A stretch of 64,000 bases of DNA, from NCBI GenBank assembly GCA_030159075.1, contig BROG01000480.1, positions 186,001 through 250,000 of the forward strand, read 5' to 3'. This DNA is from Atrina japonica. Its lineage: Eukaryota > Mollusca > Bivalvia > Pterioida > Pinnidae. The notes beneath the pieces were generated by a model. It was not told the origin of the DNA and ran no database searches. It worked only from the letters and a program-made list of their open reading frames with translations. Position 1 is the stretch's first letter; the number at the start of each line of letters is the position of its first letter. Positions 45,941 to 59,639 of the stretch are shown here, one piece after another. Both the position numbers and the translations under genes were made by a program.

Positions 45941-47270
45941 TATTGGTTTTGTTATGTACAGATCATGTACGACCTATAAAAGTTCACGTTTACCTGAAAA
46001 AATATATTTTGATTTATACACAATGATCTGTAAAAACCATCAAAAGGTCAAAATTGTATTTCCACTTAAAATTACTTCTCTGGAAACTACCTGTAATGTT
46101 ATCCATAACTCCACGTACTGAAAGCAATACAGATAGCTACAAATCTTATAATTAGGATGTTTCATTATAAAATATCATTATATAATGCGTCAAAAGCATT
46201 GACTTTCTCTGTCTTGCTTTCTCTCACTTTTTTTTTTTTTTTGCTAGCGTTAGATGCTATAATTTTCATGTTCTGCCGACACAGGCTTTGTATTAACAAG
46301 TACCAGTGATGAACTGAAACAAATTATCAAAGAGTGAAGTAAATGTAAATATCACGAAATGATGCAGCCATCTTTTTTGACATCACAGGATCGGAGTACT
46401 AACTATTTCGACAAAACTGAACGGAATGAACAATTTCAAAAAGGTCAATTACATGTATATCACAGTCATATTCCGAACTATGATGTCATACACAAATTAA
46501 ACAATACATTAATTATTTTGATCTGATTTTGATTTTATTTATCGATTGATTTTAAAAAATAAATTTCAATCGCAAGAACTGATGAAGCCATGTATTTTCT
46601 GAATTGAATATAAAAGAAATTCACATTATTTACGTCATATACATACGTTATCTCACCTTAGTGTTACGTTGAATGAACGTTACACGACATGTACTCCGCA
46701 TAATTTGACAAGTCACGTCATATAAATGCAAAGTGATACTAGAAAAAAATAAAGAATCGAAACCCCCAGCCAAGTCCATTAGAACACGAAAAATGATATA
46801 TACAAATGGCCTCAAAATGTAGAACACTAGTGAATCCCAAACGGGATGGGACCAGGTGGTGTCAGCTTCCACTGTAAGCATGCCACACCCGTCGCTTATG
46901 TTACATGAAAATCTCTCGAATTCGGTTTCAATATTCTTTTAACGTCATTTCACTCTAAGATTACATTATTTCACATTATATTACATTATTTTACACTTTT
47001 TTTACATTTAATGTTCGCTATTTCATTTCACCATATTTTACGTAATTTTAGATCGCTTTGTGCAAAATGAGTTAATTGGTTAGTTCGAATCTCATTATAC
47101 TCATTTCCGGCAAAGGAAGTAAAAGTCAACAAAATTGAAAATTCACTTACCTGACTGAGATCAAATGCGGATTTAACTTTAACTGTCGGGCATCTCCCCC
47201 GTTTTAGAACCTGTGCCGATGATACAGCGATGAAACTGACGACGATACCAGTGAAGAGATGAAACTTCAT
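40416..47270 (-). CDS. Apolipoprotein-D-type lipocalin, gene B, complete (188 aa)
   Basis: Minus-strand exons: 47151-47270, 44790-44920, 43399-43484, 41226-41321 and 40416-40549, all with GT..AG borders and phases 0, 2, 1, 1. Exon 1 is a signal peptide (MKFHLFTGIVVSFIAVSSA) followed by QVLKRGRCPTV. Exon 2 has the GxW motif in DGVWYEFKKFPFFPERN and KCIKAQY; exon 3 TGSAKIMDDDNPAKLGVRFF; exon 4 YWVLETDYIAYSVVWSC; exon 5 AWILSRL then GYGIDTANFQDTVQTGC. The four cysteines match the two disulfides of ApoD. I start at 47270 because an in-frame upstream Met at 47297 would spoil the signal peptide. Length equals typical ApoD. It is head to head with gene A, 2.7 kb apart. Role: secreted carrier of lipids or small hydrophobic molecules. 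Confidence 0.9.
41774..42660 (+). pseudogene. Tc1-like transposase, broken, in lipocalin B intron 3
   Basis: Starts MGRKSKELSEEVKK, an HTH-type N-terminus, and breaks after a few codons. The catalytic half is open at 42260-42616: VMVWGIIPYDGVGTF, NITAQKYTEIFDEHLWSVI and YLFQDDNAPVHRAW, the last with the second catalytic Asp. The final acidic region after HYLADTIPGHQNYW-like sequence decays. It is inserted antisense to the host gene. Numerous stops before 42260. Confidence 0.75.
43750..44016 (-). mobile_element. tRNA-derived SINE, type I, in lipocalin B intron 2
   Basis: Minus-strand head AGCCGGTCTGGCTCAGTCG, box B GAGTTCGAGTCC, then the shared central region and a T/G-rich end on the + strand. 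Flanking duplications are not clear. Confidence 0.8.
44055..44790. repeat. About 72-bp minisatellite, roughly 10 copies, in lipocalin B intron 2
   Basis: TATCGATACTTTGAGCGATA, ATCGTTCATTTCT, TAGATATCAGAGACGATGAC and TACTTAAGCTG recur in order. It reaches the splice donor of exon 2. Confidence 0.85.
45067..45815. repeat. About 47-bp minisatellite, roughly 16 copies, in lipocalin B intron 1
   Basis: ACATCATGAGACGCACGGGA, CTTATAAAGACCTGTACTGG and CTTAAGG recur. Copies differ by point changes. Open frames here are repeat translation. Confidence 0.9.
45850..45935. repeat. (TA)n microsatellite
   Basis: About 85 bp of alternating TA in lipocalin B intron 1. Confidence 0.95.
46790..46930 (-). mobile_element. 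PLE family B, 3' tail fragment
   Basis: GAATCCCAAACGGGATGGGA, CCAGGTGGTGTCAGC and ATGCCACACCCGTCG match the tails at 35060 and 55730. It lies in lipocalin B intron 1. Confidence 0.55.
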
Positions 47271-49890
<2,620 letters not shown>

Positions 49891-49892
49891 AA

Positions 49893-49901
49893 TATATAAA
49901 T
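49893..49901 (+). promoter_or_regulatory. TATA box of lipocalin A
   Basis: TATATAAAT lies 50 bp before the start codon and is conserved in front of pseudogene D (55523). Confidence 0.6.
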
Positions 49902-49950
49902 ACCGTAATAATGCTGCATTTGTTGTCCGGATTTCCAGGTAGAAACCAAA

Positions 49951-51579
49951 ATGATGAAAGCGATCATAATTGCTGTTTTAATTGGGGTGTCAACAGCACA
50001 AGTGCTTGTTAGGGGATTATGTCCAAGAGTAACAGTTCAAAGTAATTTTGATGTAAACAATGTAAGTATTTCTTTTTCATTTTTTTTGTCAATGATTTAA
50101 TAACTTAAGAAAAATATTAAATTCTCCGTCAATGATTTAATAACTTAAGAAAAATATTAAATTCTCCGTCTTATATGACAATATTACACTCAAGGAGCAA
50201 GATTTTATTGATAAATTCAAATCATTACTTAACAGAACCTAACCCACACATTTCATATAATCTTATGCAAAGGATTAGCCTTTTTATCAGATTAACTAAT
50301 TTTGTTTATTCTTTGCATTAAGCTTCATACATTAGTGTTATCTTATCTATTTCATCAACTGCTTATACATTTACTGAACTTTACCACTATGAAATACATG
50401 ATATATATTCAATACATTTCTGTTGATGAATATTGCCTGATGAGCGTTTGTAACGCGAAAACGTGTCGCAATGTAAGTTAATAAAACTAAAAACTGTTTT
50501 GTGGTTATGAGTATTTAAAACTGACAAATCGGCGCATAGCCAAAATAAATTGGTTTTGTATAGGTTAGGCGTATATAGAGAAAACAAAAAGCCATCTTAG
50601 ACATTATGCCTCATATTCTCCCTTATCTGGATATCGTAACTGAGCGTGCAGTTTATGAAACAGTGAATAATATTGTACCAGTACATTGAAATACCGAATG
50701 ATAGAAAGACACAATTTTAAGAAATTCAGTGAAAATATACATTTAACTGTCAATTTGCCAGCTAATATTAAAATTATCTAACGTTTATATATTTACATAT
50801 TGCGCTTGAAATATACGAATTGTGCGAAGTCAGTTATAAGTTTCAGTTAGTATTTTTAGCCCGGTTAGTTAGTATTTTTAGCCCGGATCTCATTTTCGCA
50901 TTGTTTTATAGTATTTAGGTACGTGGTACGAATTCGAAAGATCTCCCTTCATACCAGAGAGGAATTTGAAGTGTGTAAAGGCTGAATACAGATTAGAAGA
51001 TGGGACTTTTGAAGTAAAAAATACTGGAATCAATAAAAGGTTTTAAAAAGTTATTATAACAAATTAAATAATTGAAATTTTCCGTATTCGGAAATGTAAA
51101 GAATGATAAAAACTATTGATTTCTTAATATTGTAAAAATTGTGTTTGTTTTGTGCTTCTGTGTTTTCGAGATTATAGTTTAATGCATATTTCGTGATTAT
51201 TAATTTTACTTTTACTTACTTTTGGGATATATATCCGCTTGATTTGGTTACTTAAAGTAGATTTTTTTTGTTTTACTATCAGAAATGGTCGAACTGCCAC
51301 AATAGACGGTATTGGTAAAATACCAAATCCGGCTATTCCAGCAAAGTTAGATATCCGATTTTTCAGAGGTAGGTTTGATTTCTATTATGGCATACATATA
51401 TACAAGGTATACAACAGAAATAACCTTTGCTCATCCCAGGACAGGTCATCCCGAAAATTTGAGTTCTATCTAGTCCGTGTCGTTAGTCATTTTAATGCTT
51501 TATATATTCTTTTTTGTCTTGTATCTATTGCTTAGATCCGACACCCTAGGATATATAGTGCTGTTGGTTTTAGTGGTTT

Positions 51580-51666
<87 letters not shown>

Positions 51667-53102
51667 GAAAATTGGGGCTAGAATAATTTAATTAATGCTC
51701 TATATTTATCGCAAGTTGTGATACGTTACGCATATTGACTGGTACATATGTACTTAGTATTAGGTCAACTCACTGGGGCGATTACTCCGATCTGTAGATG
51801 TCTTTCCCTCGTACGTTGTGTATAAACTGGTGAACTGATACAGGTTCTTAGAAAAACACTGACAGAATCATATTGCTTCACTTTTCATATGTTGCAACTG
51901 ATGATTGTTTTAAGAGTTTTGCGAGCCTATGTTTTTTTGGGTTTTTTTTGTTTGGTTTTTTTGTAAATAGGGTGGGACTTTAAGTTAGACACTTCCTTCT
52001 TCTGGTAATTATTTCATATCAAACTCACTTTGCATAATTATTCTATTTCAGTGCAGCGACCAGATCCCTATTGGGTTTTGGAGACTGATTACACAACTTA
52101 TTCCGTGGTTTTATCCTGCGATAATTTCTTTGGATTCCATACAGGTAAATATTAGGAATCTTTGTAAAAAAGAAAATAAGAATTATAAGACATTAGTATA
52201 TAACTAACTGTTCAATCTGTCGTTGCATTTTCTCTTCCCAGAAGTTTGTTTATTGTTGTTGTTGTTGTTCTTGCAGCTGCATTGTTGTTGTTTAACGTCC
52301 CACACAAGAATCTTTCACTTATATAGAGACGTCAACAAATACCGGTGAAGGGATTAAGATTTTGTCCTATGCTCGGCACTTACGGCCATTAAGCAGTGAG
52401 GCTTCGTTAATGTGCCGATACCTACTGTGACACTGTACATCGGTTTTTACTGTCTCATCCGACCTGCCACCGCCTGGACTCAAACTCACAACCTCACAAC
52501 CAAGAGTTGAGCGCGCTATCGACTAAGCCGGACCGGTTCTTGTTTATTGTAGTTTTAAACTTCTACATGACGTTGACATGAAAGCCACCCTTCTTTATAC
52601 TTTATAGGAATTTACTACTAATATCTGCGCAATGAAACAAATTAGTTTGAGAGCAACATGTCTACTCCTACCATAATCCAGTTTTAATTTTTATTAATTT
52701 TTACAACTTTATAACCATGCCCTATCTTTAATATTTACCGGGGGTCTATCAAAAAGTGAACTTTTTCAAAAAAATAGTAACCTGGTAAATCAAAAAGTAA
52801 GTACATAATGACTGTGGTAAGGGACTTTATCCTGTCACCGCGAACCTATCAATAAACATAACAAACATTTCCTAATTTCTGAGAGTCAATGAGTGTTGGA
52901 AACAGAGTTTGAAAATGAACTGAGGTTCAGTTATCTATGATTTACAATTCGGTTTTGTTATATTGCAGAAATTGTGTGGATTTTGTCACGTTCACAGAGC
53001 GGTTTACCTGAAAACACCAAAAACTCCATATACAATACCCTACAGAGTTATGGAATCGACACAGATATGCTCAAACCTACAGTCCAAGACAGCTGTTCTT
53101 AA
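49951..53102 (+). CDS. Apolipoprotein-D-type lipocalin, gene A, complete (183 aa)
   Basis: Exons 49951-50061, 50912-51039, 51283-51368, 52052-52144 and 52969-53102, GT..AG borders, phases 0, 2, 1, 1. Exon 1: signal peptide MMKAIIIAVLIGVSTA, then QVLVRGLCPRV. Exon 2: GxW in YLGTWYEFERSPFIPERN and LKCVKAEY. Exon 3: NGRTATIDGIGKIPNPAIPA. Exon 4: YWVLETDYTTYSVVLSC. Exon 5: IVWILSRSQSGLPENT, SYGIDTDM and a final QDSCS. Four cysteines in ApoD positions predict two disulfides, and the WILSR segment is the third lipocalin conserved region. Secreted; expected to bind small hydrophobic ligands. The TATA box is 50 bp upstream and an AATAAA follows at 53194. Intron 1 carries a hammerhead ribozyme motif on the sense strand; intron 4 carries a SINE. 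Confidence 0.92.
50088..50167. repeat. Perfect 40-bp tandem duplication in lipocalin A intron 1
   Basis: The unit beginning GTCAATGATTTAATAACTTA is repeated exactly once (50088 and 50128), so the event is recent. Confidence 0.95.
50431..50474 (+). ncRNA. Type I hammerhead ribozyme motif in lipocalin A intron 1
   Basis: Stem I ATTGC (50432-50436) pairs with GCAAT (50468-50472). The core CTGATGA is at 50437-50443. Stem II GCGTT..AACGC (50444-50456) has the canonical G-C first pair. GAAA is at 50457-50460. A very short stem III region ACGTG follows, then the GTC cleavage triplet (cut expected after 50467). Every conserved core position is present; the extra A after GAAA and minimal stem III are the weak points. 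Hammerheads of this kind with tiny stem III are known from Penelope-like elements and animal retrozymes. Same strand as the host gene. Confidence 0.75.
51580..51664. repeat. (TA)n microsatellite in lipocalin A intron 3
   Basis: About 85 bp of alternating TA. Confidence 0.95.
52247..52550 (-). mobile_element. tRNA-derived SINE, type I, in lipocalin A intron 4
   Basis: Diverged copy: box B-like GAGTTTGAGTCC and head CCGGTCCGGCTTAGTCG on the minus strand. TTGTTTATTGT flanks both sides as a likely target duplication. Confidence 0.75.
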
Positions 53103-53193
53103 TTGAAATGGCGGAAGTGACGTTGGTCACGTACGACATACATGTATAACTGAGATTTTTAGAAGTGCTAGCTTTTTACAAAGCATCATTGAT

Positions 53194-53199
53194 AATAAA
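53194..53199 (+). terminator. Polyadenylation signal of lipocalin A
   Basis: AATAAA 92 bp after the stop codon. Confidence 0.6.
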
Positions 53200-54130
53200 T
53201 AACACGTTTTTTTTTCTTTATATTTTATTGCTGTTGTGTTTCATTGAATGATAACTATCACCTTTAAAATACTTGATTGTGGCAAATATTCGCGTGGGTT
53301 AATCTACATGATTTACACTGACAAACAAATCACAACTTTAACCACCATGAAGACTTTTTATCCGACTCAAATATATGATTTATTTAGCTACCACATAAAG
53401 TAATCCTACGCAAAGCATTTTCAGTAGAGAAGATCCCCACAGGAAAACTACGTCTACATTTAAGGATTTTTGTTTATTATTATTATTTTTTTTTTTTGTA
53501 AAACATCGGTGAGTAAATGAAATTGCTCACGGAAAATATTCTGTGCAGCACGAATATTGGGGAATGTCATTTGATAAGTAAATATTGTCATTTGCTAACT
53601 TTTAAATTGAAAATTACCAGTAATCATGTGTTCACTTCTAAATATTCACTTAGCAAATTTATGACAATATTATTCCTAATTCCTTATACAATTAAGGTAA
53701 TAACAAAGCACCCTGATGTGATGGTTTTATATTTTGTTAATATTCTTTTCTTAGTAATATAACTTTCCTAGAAAGAATTATCAGCTTTGCATAAAGTTAG
53801 GTGTAAGAAATTTATTATTGGTACTATCTGTATATATATAAAGATTGAGTAAACTGTTCTAAGATTTAAAAGTTATGCAATGGCAAGAACGAAATATTAT
53901 ATGTTTATGATAAGTCGTTGTCCTATTACTTTCAATATATAAAGCAAACCTTTTAAAATGCATAAAAATATATACAGTAAAAAATTTAAAAAATACATAG
54001 AGAGAGAACATGTATTGATGAAGACGTTCACTTACTGACAAGCTTTGCTTGAATGCTATGGTCACCGGACTACATTTGGCACTGTTAACACTATTTAAAT
54101 TCAAAAATTGTCTAAAGCTAAGATAATCAT
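53200..54130. other. Downstream of lipocalin A, no further gene
   Basis: AT-rich; the first part is duplicated after pseudogene D. Confidence 0.4.
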
Positions 54131-54350
54131 TTTTTTTTACAGTGGTTGCTCTTAGACGGATTTCGGCTATACTTTTATAGATATTATTTGGCCTTGTATG
54201 ATACCACTTTATCTTTAGAAAATACACATACTTTTCAAATTGGAGCTCAACTGATGAAGTCTAATTGACAGAAACGATATCGTCTTGAGCATTATAACTT
54301 TGGTATTATGTTTATAATATTTATAAAATACATTACACAGGTATTGAGTA
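54131..54350 (+). repeat. Hammerhead-bearing repeat, isolated copy
   Basis: TACAGTGGTTGCTCTTAGAC, CTTGTATGATACCACTTT and then the ribozyme core at 54245 match the units at 57.68 and 58.3 kb. Confidence 0.7.
54245..54290 (+). ncRNA. Type I hammerhead ribozyme motif, copy 1
   Basis: Stem I GCTCAA (54245) pairs perfectly with TTGAGC (54285-54290). Core CTGATGA at 54251; stem II GTC-TAATT-GAC; GAAA at 54271; stem III CGATATCG closes with an ATAT loop; cleavage triplet GTC (cut expected after 54284). The first base pair of stem II is A.A instead of the usual G-C, which may lower activity. Confidence 0.65.
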
Positions 54351-54639
54351 CCTTGTATATTTCTATTCTCGTCCCGATGCGAGATCATAAGTGACGTCAT
54401 TAACTCTAAGAGGAGGATCAAACATTATGTTGGTTGAGGTTATTTCAATTATAAGTTATCAATGAAATGATTTTAGGCCATTCCAAGATCTTTATGTTGA
54501 GCGTACACCTCAAAATTAAAAATTTCAGGCCTATGTTCCGAATATTTTCCCCCGAGATGTTTGTATTTTGTTTTTTCTGTTTTATGATCCCAAAATCTGT
54601 CTATCATCGGGCGTAAAACAGATAAAACACTCAAAATGA

Positions 54640-54790
54640 CCTTACTGGAAAACAGTTTGAACGTTATAGAACTCCTACCAATAGCAGTCCATAGCACACG
54701 TCAAAATATATGGCAGTTTAACTAGTGACATTTCAGTCAAGGGAAAGATTGGTGGCGACAGAAGACGACGATAATAACCAAACTTTTAAG
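54640..54790 (+). mobile_element. SINE type II fragment
   Basis: AGTGACATTTCAGTCAAGG and the AGAACTCCTACCAATAGCAG stretch match the fragment at 49140-49265; shared by the segmental duplication. Confidence 0.45.
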
Positions 54791-55137
54791 AATGCCTTAA
54801 AACAGTTTTGACGTATAATTTAGCCGTGTAAAATTTACGGTCCCCACCTATAGTTTATGACGTCACTTGTTAAGAAAACATTCTTATTGTGATACAAAAC
54901 ATTAATACGACAAAAGAGATTAACGACGCGTTATACAATTTAAGGGCGCACCATGACTATTGCAAACACCGGAAGTCATAAAAGTGTCTTCTGTATTACA
55001 CTCACGTGTCTTCATCACGTTCTGATACGAGAACATTCAGTTATAATGTCCATTGTTAATGTGTTGGTTTATGATTTAATCATATCGACTTTTATAATCA
55101 TATTTCAAGGACAGACTTCCCTGCAGTTACAGTATTT

Positions 55138-55300
55138 ACATAAGATAAAATATTTCATAATTATTACACACTTGACATTTCATGAAAACGTTTGCATTCA
55201 ATACTTTCGTTCACGTAATTACATAAGATAAAATATTTCATAATTATTACACACTTGATATTTCATGAAAACGTTTGCATTCAATACTTTCGTTCACGTG
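55138..55300. repeat. 83-bp tandem duplication upstream of pseudogene D
   Basis: ACATAAGATAAAATATTTCA through CAATACTTTCGTTCACGT occurs at 55138 and 55221; lipocalin A has this segment once. Confidence 0.9.
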
Positions 55301-55659
55301 TACCCTCCACGTTTTTTGACAGACGATCGGCAGTATATCTGCTCAATGTATATATCAACATGCAAATTAACATTCTGTTACCACATAATTTTTTCCTTCG
55401 CCATCAATTATGTTAATGATTAATTGCGTTTAAATACGAACAAATAAATGGAGCAGAAATGTAGAATTTGTGCTTTGTAATGTGTATCATAAATTAGACA
55501 AAATATCAAAAAAGAAACAAAATATATAAATACTGTAATGAGGCTACATTTGTTGTCAGGATTTCCAAGTAGAAACCAAAATGATGAAACCGATCATATT
55601 TGCTGTTTTGATAGGAGTGTCAATAGTACAGGTGCTCGTTAGGGGATTCTGTCCGAGTT

Positions 55660-55854
55660 ACGAGTAAAATTGAAGAAGTACCAATCAATAATCAAAAACT
55701 CAAGTCCATTACAACACGACGAATTAGATGTGCAAATGGTCTCAACATGAAGAACAATTACGAATCCCAAACGGGATAAGACCAGGTGTCCGGAAGGAGT
55801 CAGCGTCTTCTGCTGGCATGCCACACCCATTGCAAATGTTCCATGGAAACCTTT
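55660..55854 (-). mobile_element. PLE family B 3' tail inserted in an exon
   Basis: GGTCTCAACATGAAGAACAA, GAATCCCAAACGGGATAAGA and the ATGTTCCATGGAAACCTTT end match the tail at 35050-35170. It splits pseudogene D exon 1. Confidence 0.7.
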
Positions 55855-55964
55855 CAGTTCAGAGTAATTTAATGTAAACCAAGTAAGTATATAATTTTCT
55901 TTTTTTCTAATTTTTTACATCGTGTTACACCTTACAAAAATAATATATTTTGACAAATGCTACC

Positions 55965-56100
55965 AAGGCCTCCATGTCTGAGAGGCTTGAACATTTGAAC
56001 TATGAGGTCTCTCATTTCAGTTCAGCGCCGAATCGATCCCCGCTGGAACCTAAGCTGATTTGCCAGTATAAATCAATAAAACAATTCTTAAACTGAAATT
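55965..56100 (+). mobile_element. SINE type III fragment (tRNA-like head)
   Basis: GTCTGAGAGGCTTGAACATT, the GCTGGAACCTAAGCTGAT-type sequence and surrounding words match the 5' half of the copy at 62310. Confidence 0.4.
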
Positions 56101-56374
56101 GTCTACATTACATTGTTTTAAAAATTGCCCCACAATTGACCTATTATATATCGCCAAATGTCTAATGCATGGCTGTTCAGGAGCCTGTTTGACGTCATTG
56201 GATTGTGATGTCGTAATCACAGAAGTATTTCACGGGCATTAAATTGTGACGAGATAATGTAAATGTTTGCTAAAATGTGCCGTGCCGGGCATATGGCGAT
56301 TGGTGAATTGTAATAAAAAGTAATTTAACTACCGTATCTGAAGGTCAGTCTGGAGAATACTTTTGATATAAATT

Positions 56375-56800
<426 letters not shown>

Positions 56801-57785
56801 TTAATACAATGTACAGTAAAACCTCTTTATAAAGTCCACTTTTCATATTTTCCCATTAATTTCATTTAAGGTTTCCCTCAACCTTTCACCAAAACCCTTT
56901 CTAATGCCAAATTTTAACTTAGGACACTGTGACAGTATGACGAGGTTAACTGTATATACATCTGTACAAAATAATTGACCATTTGTTCCTATATACATAT
57001 GGTTAGTTTTCATCCTGATTCAGTTATTACAATTTCGTACAATTTAAACAGTACAATTATAGACAAAAAATCTTAATTCTGGAAAGTTAGAAAATGAGAA
57101 TTAAGATGTGATTAAAGGGTTTTAAAAGAATAACGATATGTTAAAAATGATTTACAATTCGGTTTTGTTGTAATACAGAAATTGTGTGGATTTTGCACGT
57201 TCACAGAGCGGTTTATCTGAAAATACCAAGAACTTCATATACAATACTCTACAGAGTTCCAGAATCGACACTAATATGCACGAGCCTATAGTCCAAGACA
57301 GCTGTCCATAATTGACTTGGCGGAAGTGATGACGTCATATGACGTCATATAATATTTCTGATTATTAAAAGTTTTTAAAGCACTTTTTGATCAATTTCAT
57401 TGGATTTTATATTATTTTTGTTGTGTATCATTTGAATGATAAACGTAGGCCGGAAACTCTGGACCGGAAAACATTTTTGTGGCATTATTTGCAATTTACG
57501 CTGAGAAGTAAATCACAAATTTTGCCACCACGAAAACGTTTTTGCCGACACAAATACGTATATAGTTTATTACTACTCATTTGTTTCCACATAAATCAAT
57601 CTCACGCAAAATACATTTAGTACAAATCAAACCCATCACAGAGAAACTTTAAACCGTACACCAGCAAAATACATTTAGTACAGTGGTTACTCTTAGACGG
57701 ATTTTGGCTATACTTGTAGATTTATTATTTGACCTTGTATGATACCACTTTCTCTTTTGAAAATGCATATACATTTTAAATTGGA

Positions 57786-57829
57786 GCTCAACTGATGAAG
57801 TATAATTGACAGAAACGATCGTTTTGAGC
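57786..57829 (+). ncRNA. Type I hammerhead ribozyme motif, copy 2
   Basis: Stem I GCTCAA/TTGAGC perfect, core CTGATGA at 57792, weak stem II (GT-AC only), GAAA at 57812, stem III CGATCG, cleavage triplet GTT. The short palindromic stem III suggests that folding as a dimer would be needed. Confidence 0.55.
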
Positions 57830-58070
57830 ATTATAACTTTTGTATTATAACCACTAGGTCGTTGCCACTGCTGGTGGATCGTTTGATTCCCTGAGGGAAT
57901 ACATAAACCTAGTACCTGGTATTTCGTTAGCTGATATTGTTTATAATGTAATATTGATAACACCATTTAAATTACAAAATTTTCTAAAGCTAAGATAGTC
58001 ATCTTTGTACAGTGGATTTAGGCTATACTTTTGGTGACCTTGACTTTCTCTTTTGAAAATACATTACCCT

Positions 58071-58109
58071 GCTCAGATGAAGTCTAATTGACATAAACGA
58101 TCGTCTGAG
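58071..58109 (+). ncRNA. Decayed hammerhead motif, copy 3
   Basis: Same position in its unit, but CTGATGA has lost its first two bases and GAAA reads TAAA. Stem I CTCA/TGAG and the GTC site remain. Inactive by inspection. Confidence 0.55.
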
Positions 58110-58406
58110 TACCTTTGGTATTATTTATGATATATAGTAATCGAATTCCTCACAGAAACTATTATAGTGGCAACAAGTGAGTGGTTTAAATACTAATTAT
58201 AATATTTTTGGCAAAACTGATCAACACAAATTTCAAAGCGAATTAATCACTATCCGAATAACACTGGACGTTCGGAATGCATTCGGTTAAAATGACTAAG
58301 CTAAGATAGTCATCTTTGTACAGTGGATTTAGGCTATACTTTTAGATTTATTATTTGACCTTGTATCACTTTCTCTTTTGAAAATACATATACATTTTAA
58401 ACTGGA

Positions 58407-58450
58407 GCTCAACTGATGAAGTCTAATTGACAGAAACGATCGTCTTGAGC
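58407..58450 (+). ncRNA. Type I hammerhead ribozyme motif, copy 4
   Basis: Stem I GCTCAA/TTGAGC, core CTGATGA at 58413, stem II GTC-TAATT-GAC with an A.A first pair, GAAA at 58433, stem III CGATCG, cleavage triplet GTC with the cut expected after 58444. Confidence 0.65.
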
Positions 58451-58689
58451 ATTATAACTTTGGTATTATGTTTATGATATTTAGTACAAATCGAATTCCT
58501 CACAGAGAAACTATTATCCGTCCACCAGCAGTGGCAACAAGTGAGTGGTTGTAAATAATGTAAACATTATAAATTTATAGTTAAGCAAAATGTGATCAAT
58601 ACAAATGCTCAAAGCGAATTAAACACTATCCGAATAACGCTGGACGTTCGGAATGCATTCGGTTAAAATGACGTAAGTTTATTGTGTTT

Positions 58690-59200
58690 TCTTACGTCAT
58701 TGGATTTTGATGTCATAATTACACACATGTTTTTCGGGTTATATAATTGTGACATCATATTGGAAGTGTTTCCTGGAAGTCAGTTGTTTAATACCTCCTT
58801 AAGCATATATGGTTATATACTATTTTCATATACATTTTCTTGTTACCGTTACGACTTCAGTACATTCATTATTATTATATTTGGATACATATAGTCACGA
58901 GTTATCTGTTCAAACTTGTGTATGGTATTTTATATGATATTTATCATCTTTCACATTTCTACGCTGTATTAATAGCATGTCTGGTAAATTTGATGATATC
59001 GCCGATGTACCACATTGAGCCAATGACAAGAAATCATTGCTTTTATTTGTAATGCAATTAAAATAAAATTACAATTATGATATTAATCTTCCCAAGCGCT
59101 GATCTATTAAAGGTGGTTGAAGTCATGAAAAAAATTATATAAAGCACTAAATTGACAAACGACCTGTCCCTTCCTCAGCACTAACAGATTAAAATGATGT
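58690..59200. other. Intergenic, no gene seen
   Basis: The start (TTACGTCATTGGATTTTGAT) resembles 56187-56230. The rest is AT-rich. Confidence 0.4.
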
Positions 59201-59204
59201 AAAT

Positions 59205-59205
59205 A

Positions 59206-59278
<73 letters not shown>

Positions 59279-59305
59279 TGTTATCCTTATATATATATAT
59301 ATATC
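59205..59305. repeat. (TA)n microsatellite
   Basis: About 100 bp of TA with one break at GATGTTATCCT. Confidence 0.95.
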
Positions 59306-59309
59306 TCAT

Positions 59310-59462
59310 ATACCAGAGTATCCAAATGTTAGGATTTCCAGGACACATATATAATCCGATACCAGAGTAATCCGGCAAAAATAGACAAACACTGACTTCT
59401 GGAAACCAAGAGGTGGGATCAGGTGCCATGGGGTAAGCATCCCCTGTCGAAAGGTCACAGGA
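59310..59462 (-). mobile_element. PLE family A 3' tail
   Basis: GGTGGGATCAGGTGCCATGG and GCATCCCCTGTCGA identify a truncated tail in minus orientation. Confidence 0.65.
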
Positions 59463-59503
59463 AGGGACAGATTGTTCTAAAAAAAATTGACTTTTATTTT
59501 GCC

Positions 59504-59581
59504 CGTGTCGTTAGTAATTTTAGTGTTTTATATATTATATATATCTATATATATATATATCTATATATATATATATATATA

Positions 59582-59637
<56 letters not shown>
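59504..59637 (+). repeat. Copy of lipocalin A intron 3 sequence with (TA)n
   Basis: CCGTGTCGTTAGTAATTTTA and GTGTTTTATATATT match 51475-51510, and (TA)n follows in both places. Confidence 0.5.

Positions 59638-59639
<2 letters not shown>

Larger units (their letters stand above)
57660..58680 (+). repeat. Tandem hammerhead-bearing repeats, retrozyme-like
   Basis: Three consecutive diverged units, each with TACAGTGG, GGCTATACTT, ACTTTCTCTTTTGAAAAT and then a hammerhead core. Between cores lie CGAATTCCTCACAG, GTGGCAACAAGTGAGTGGTT and GGACGTTCGGAATGCATTCG (twice). Distances between predicted cleavage sites are 282 and 339 bp. Confidence 0.75.
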
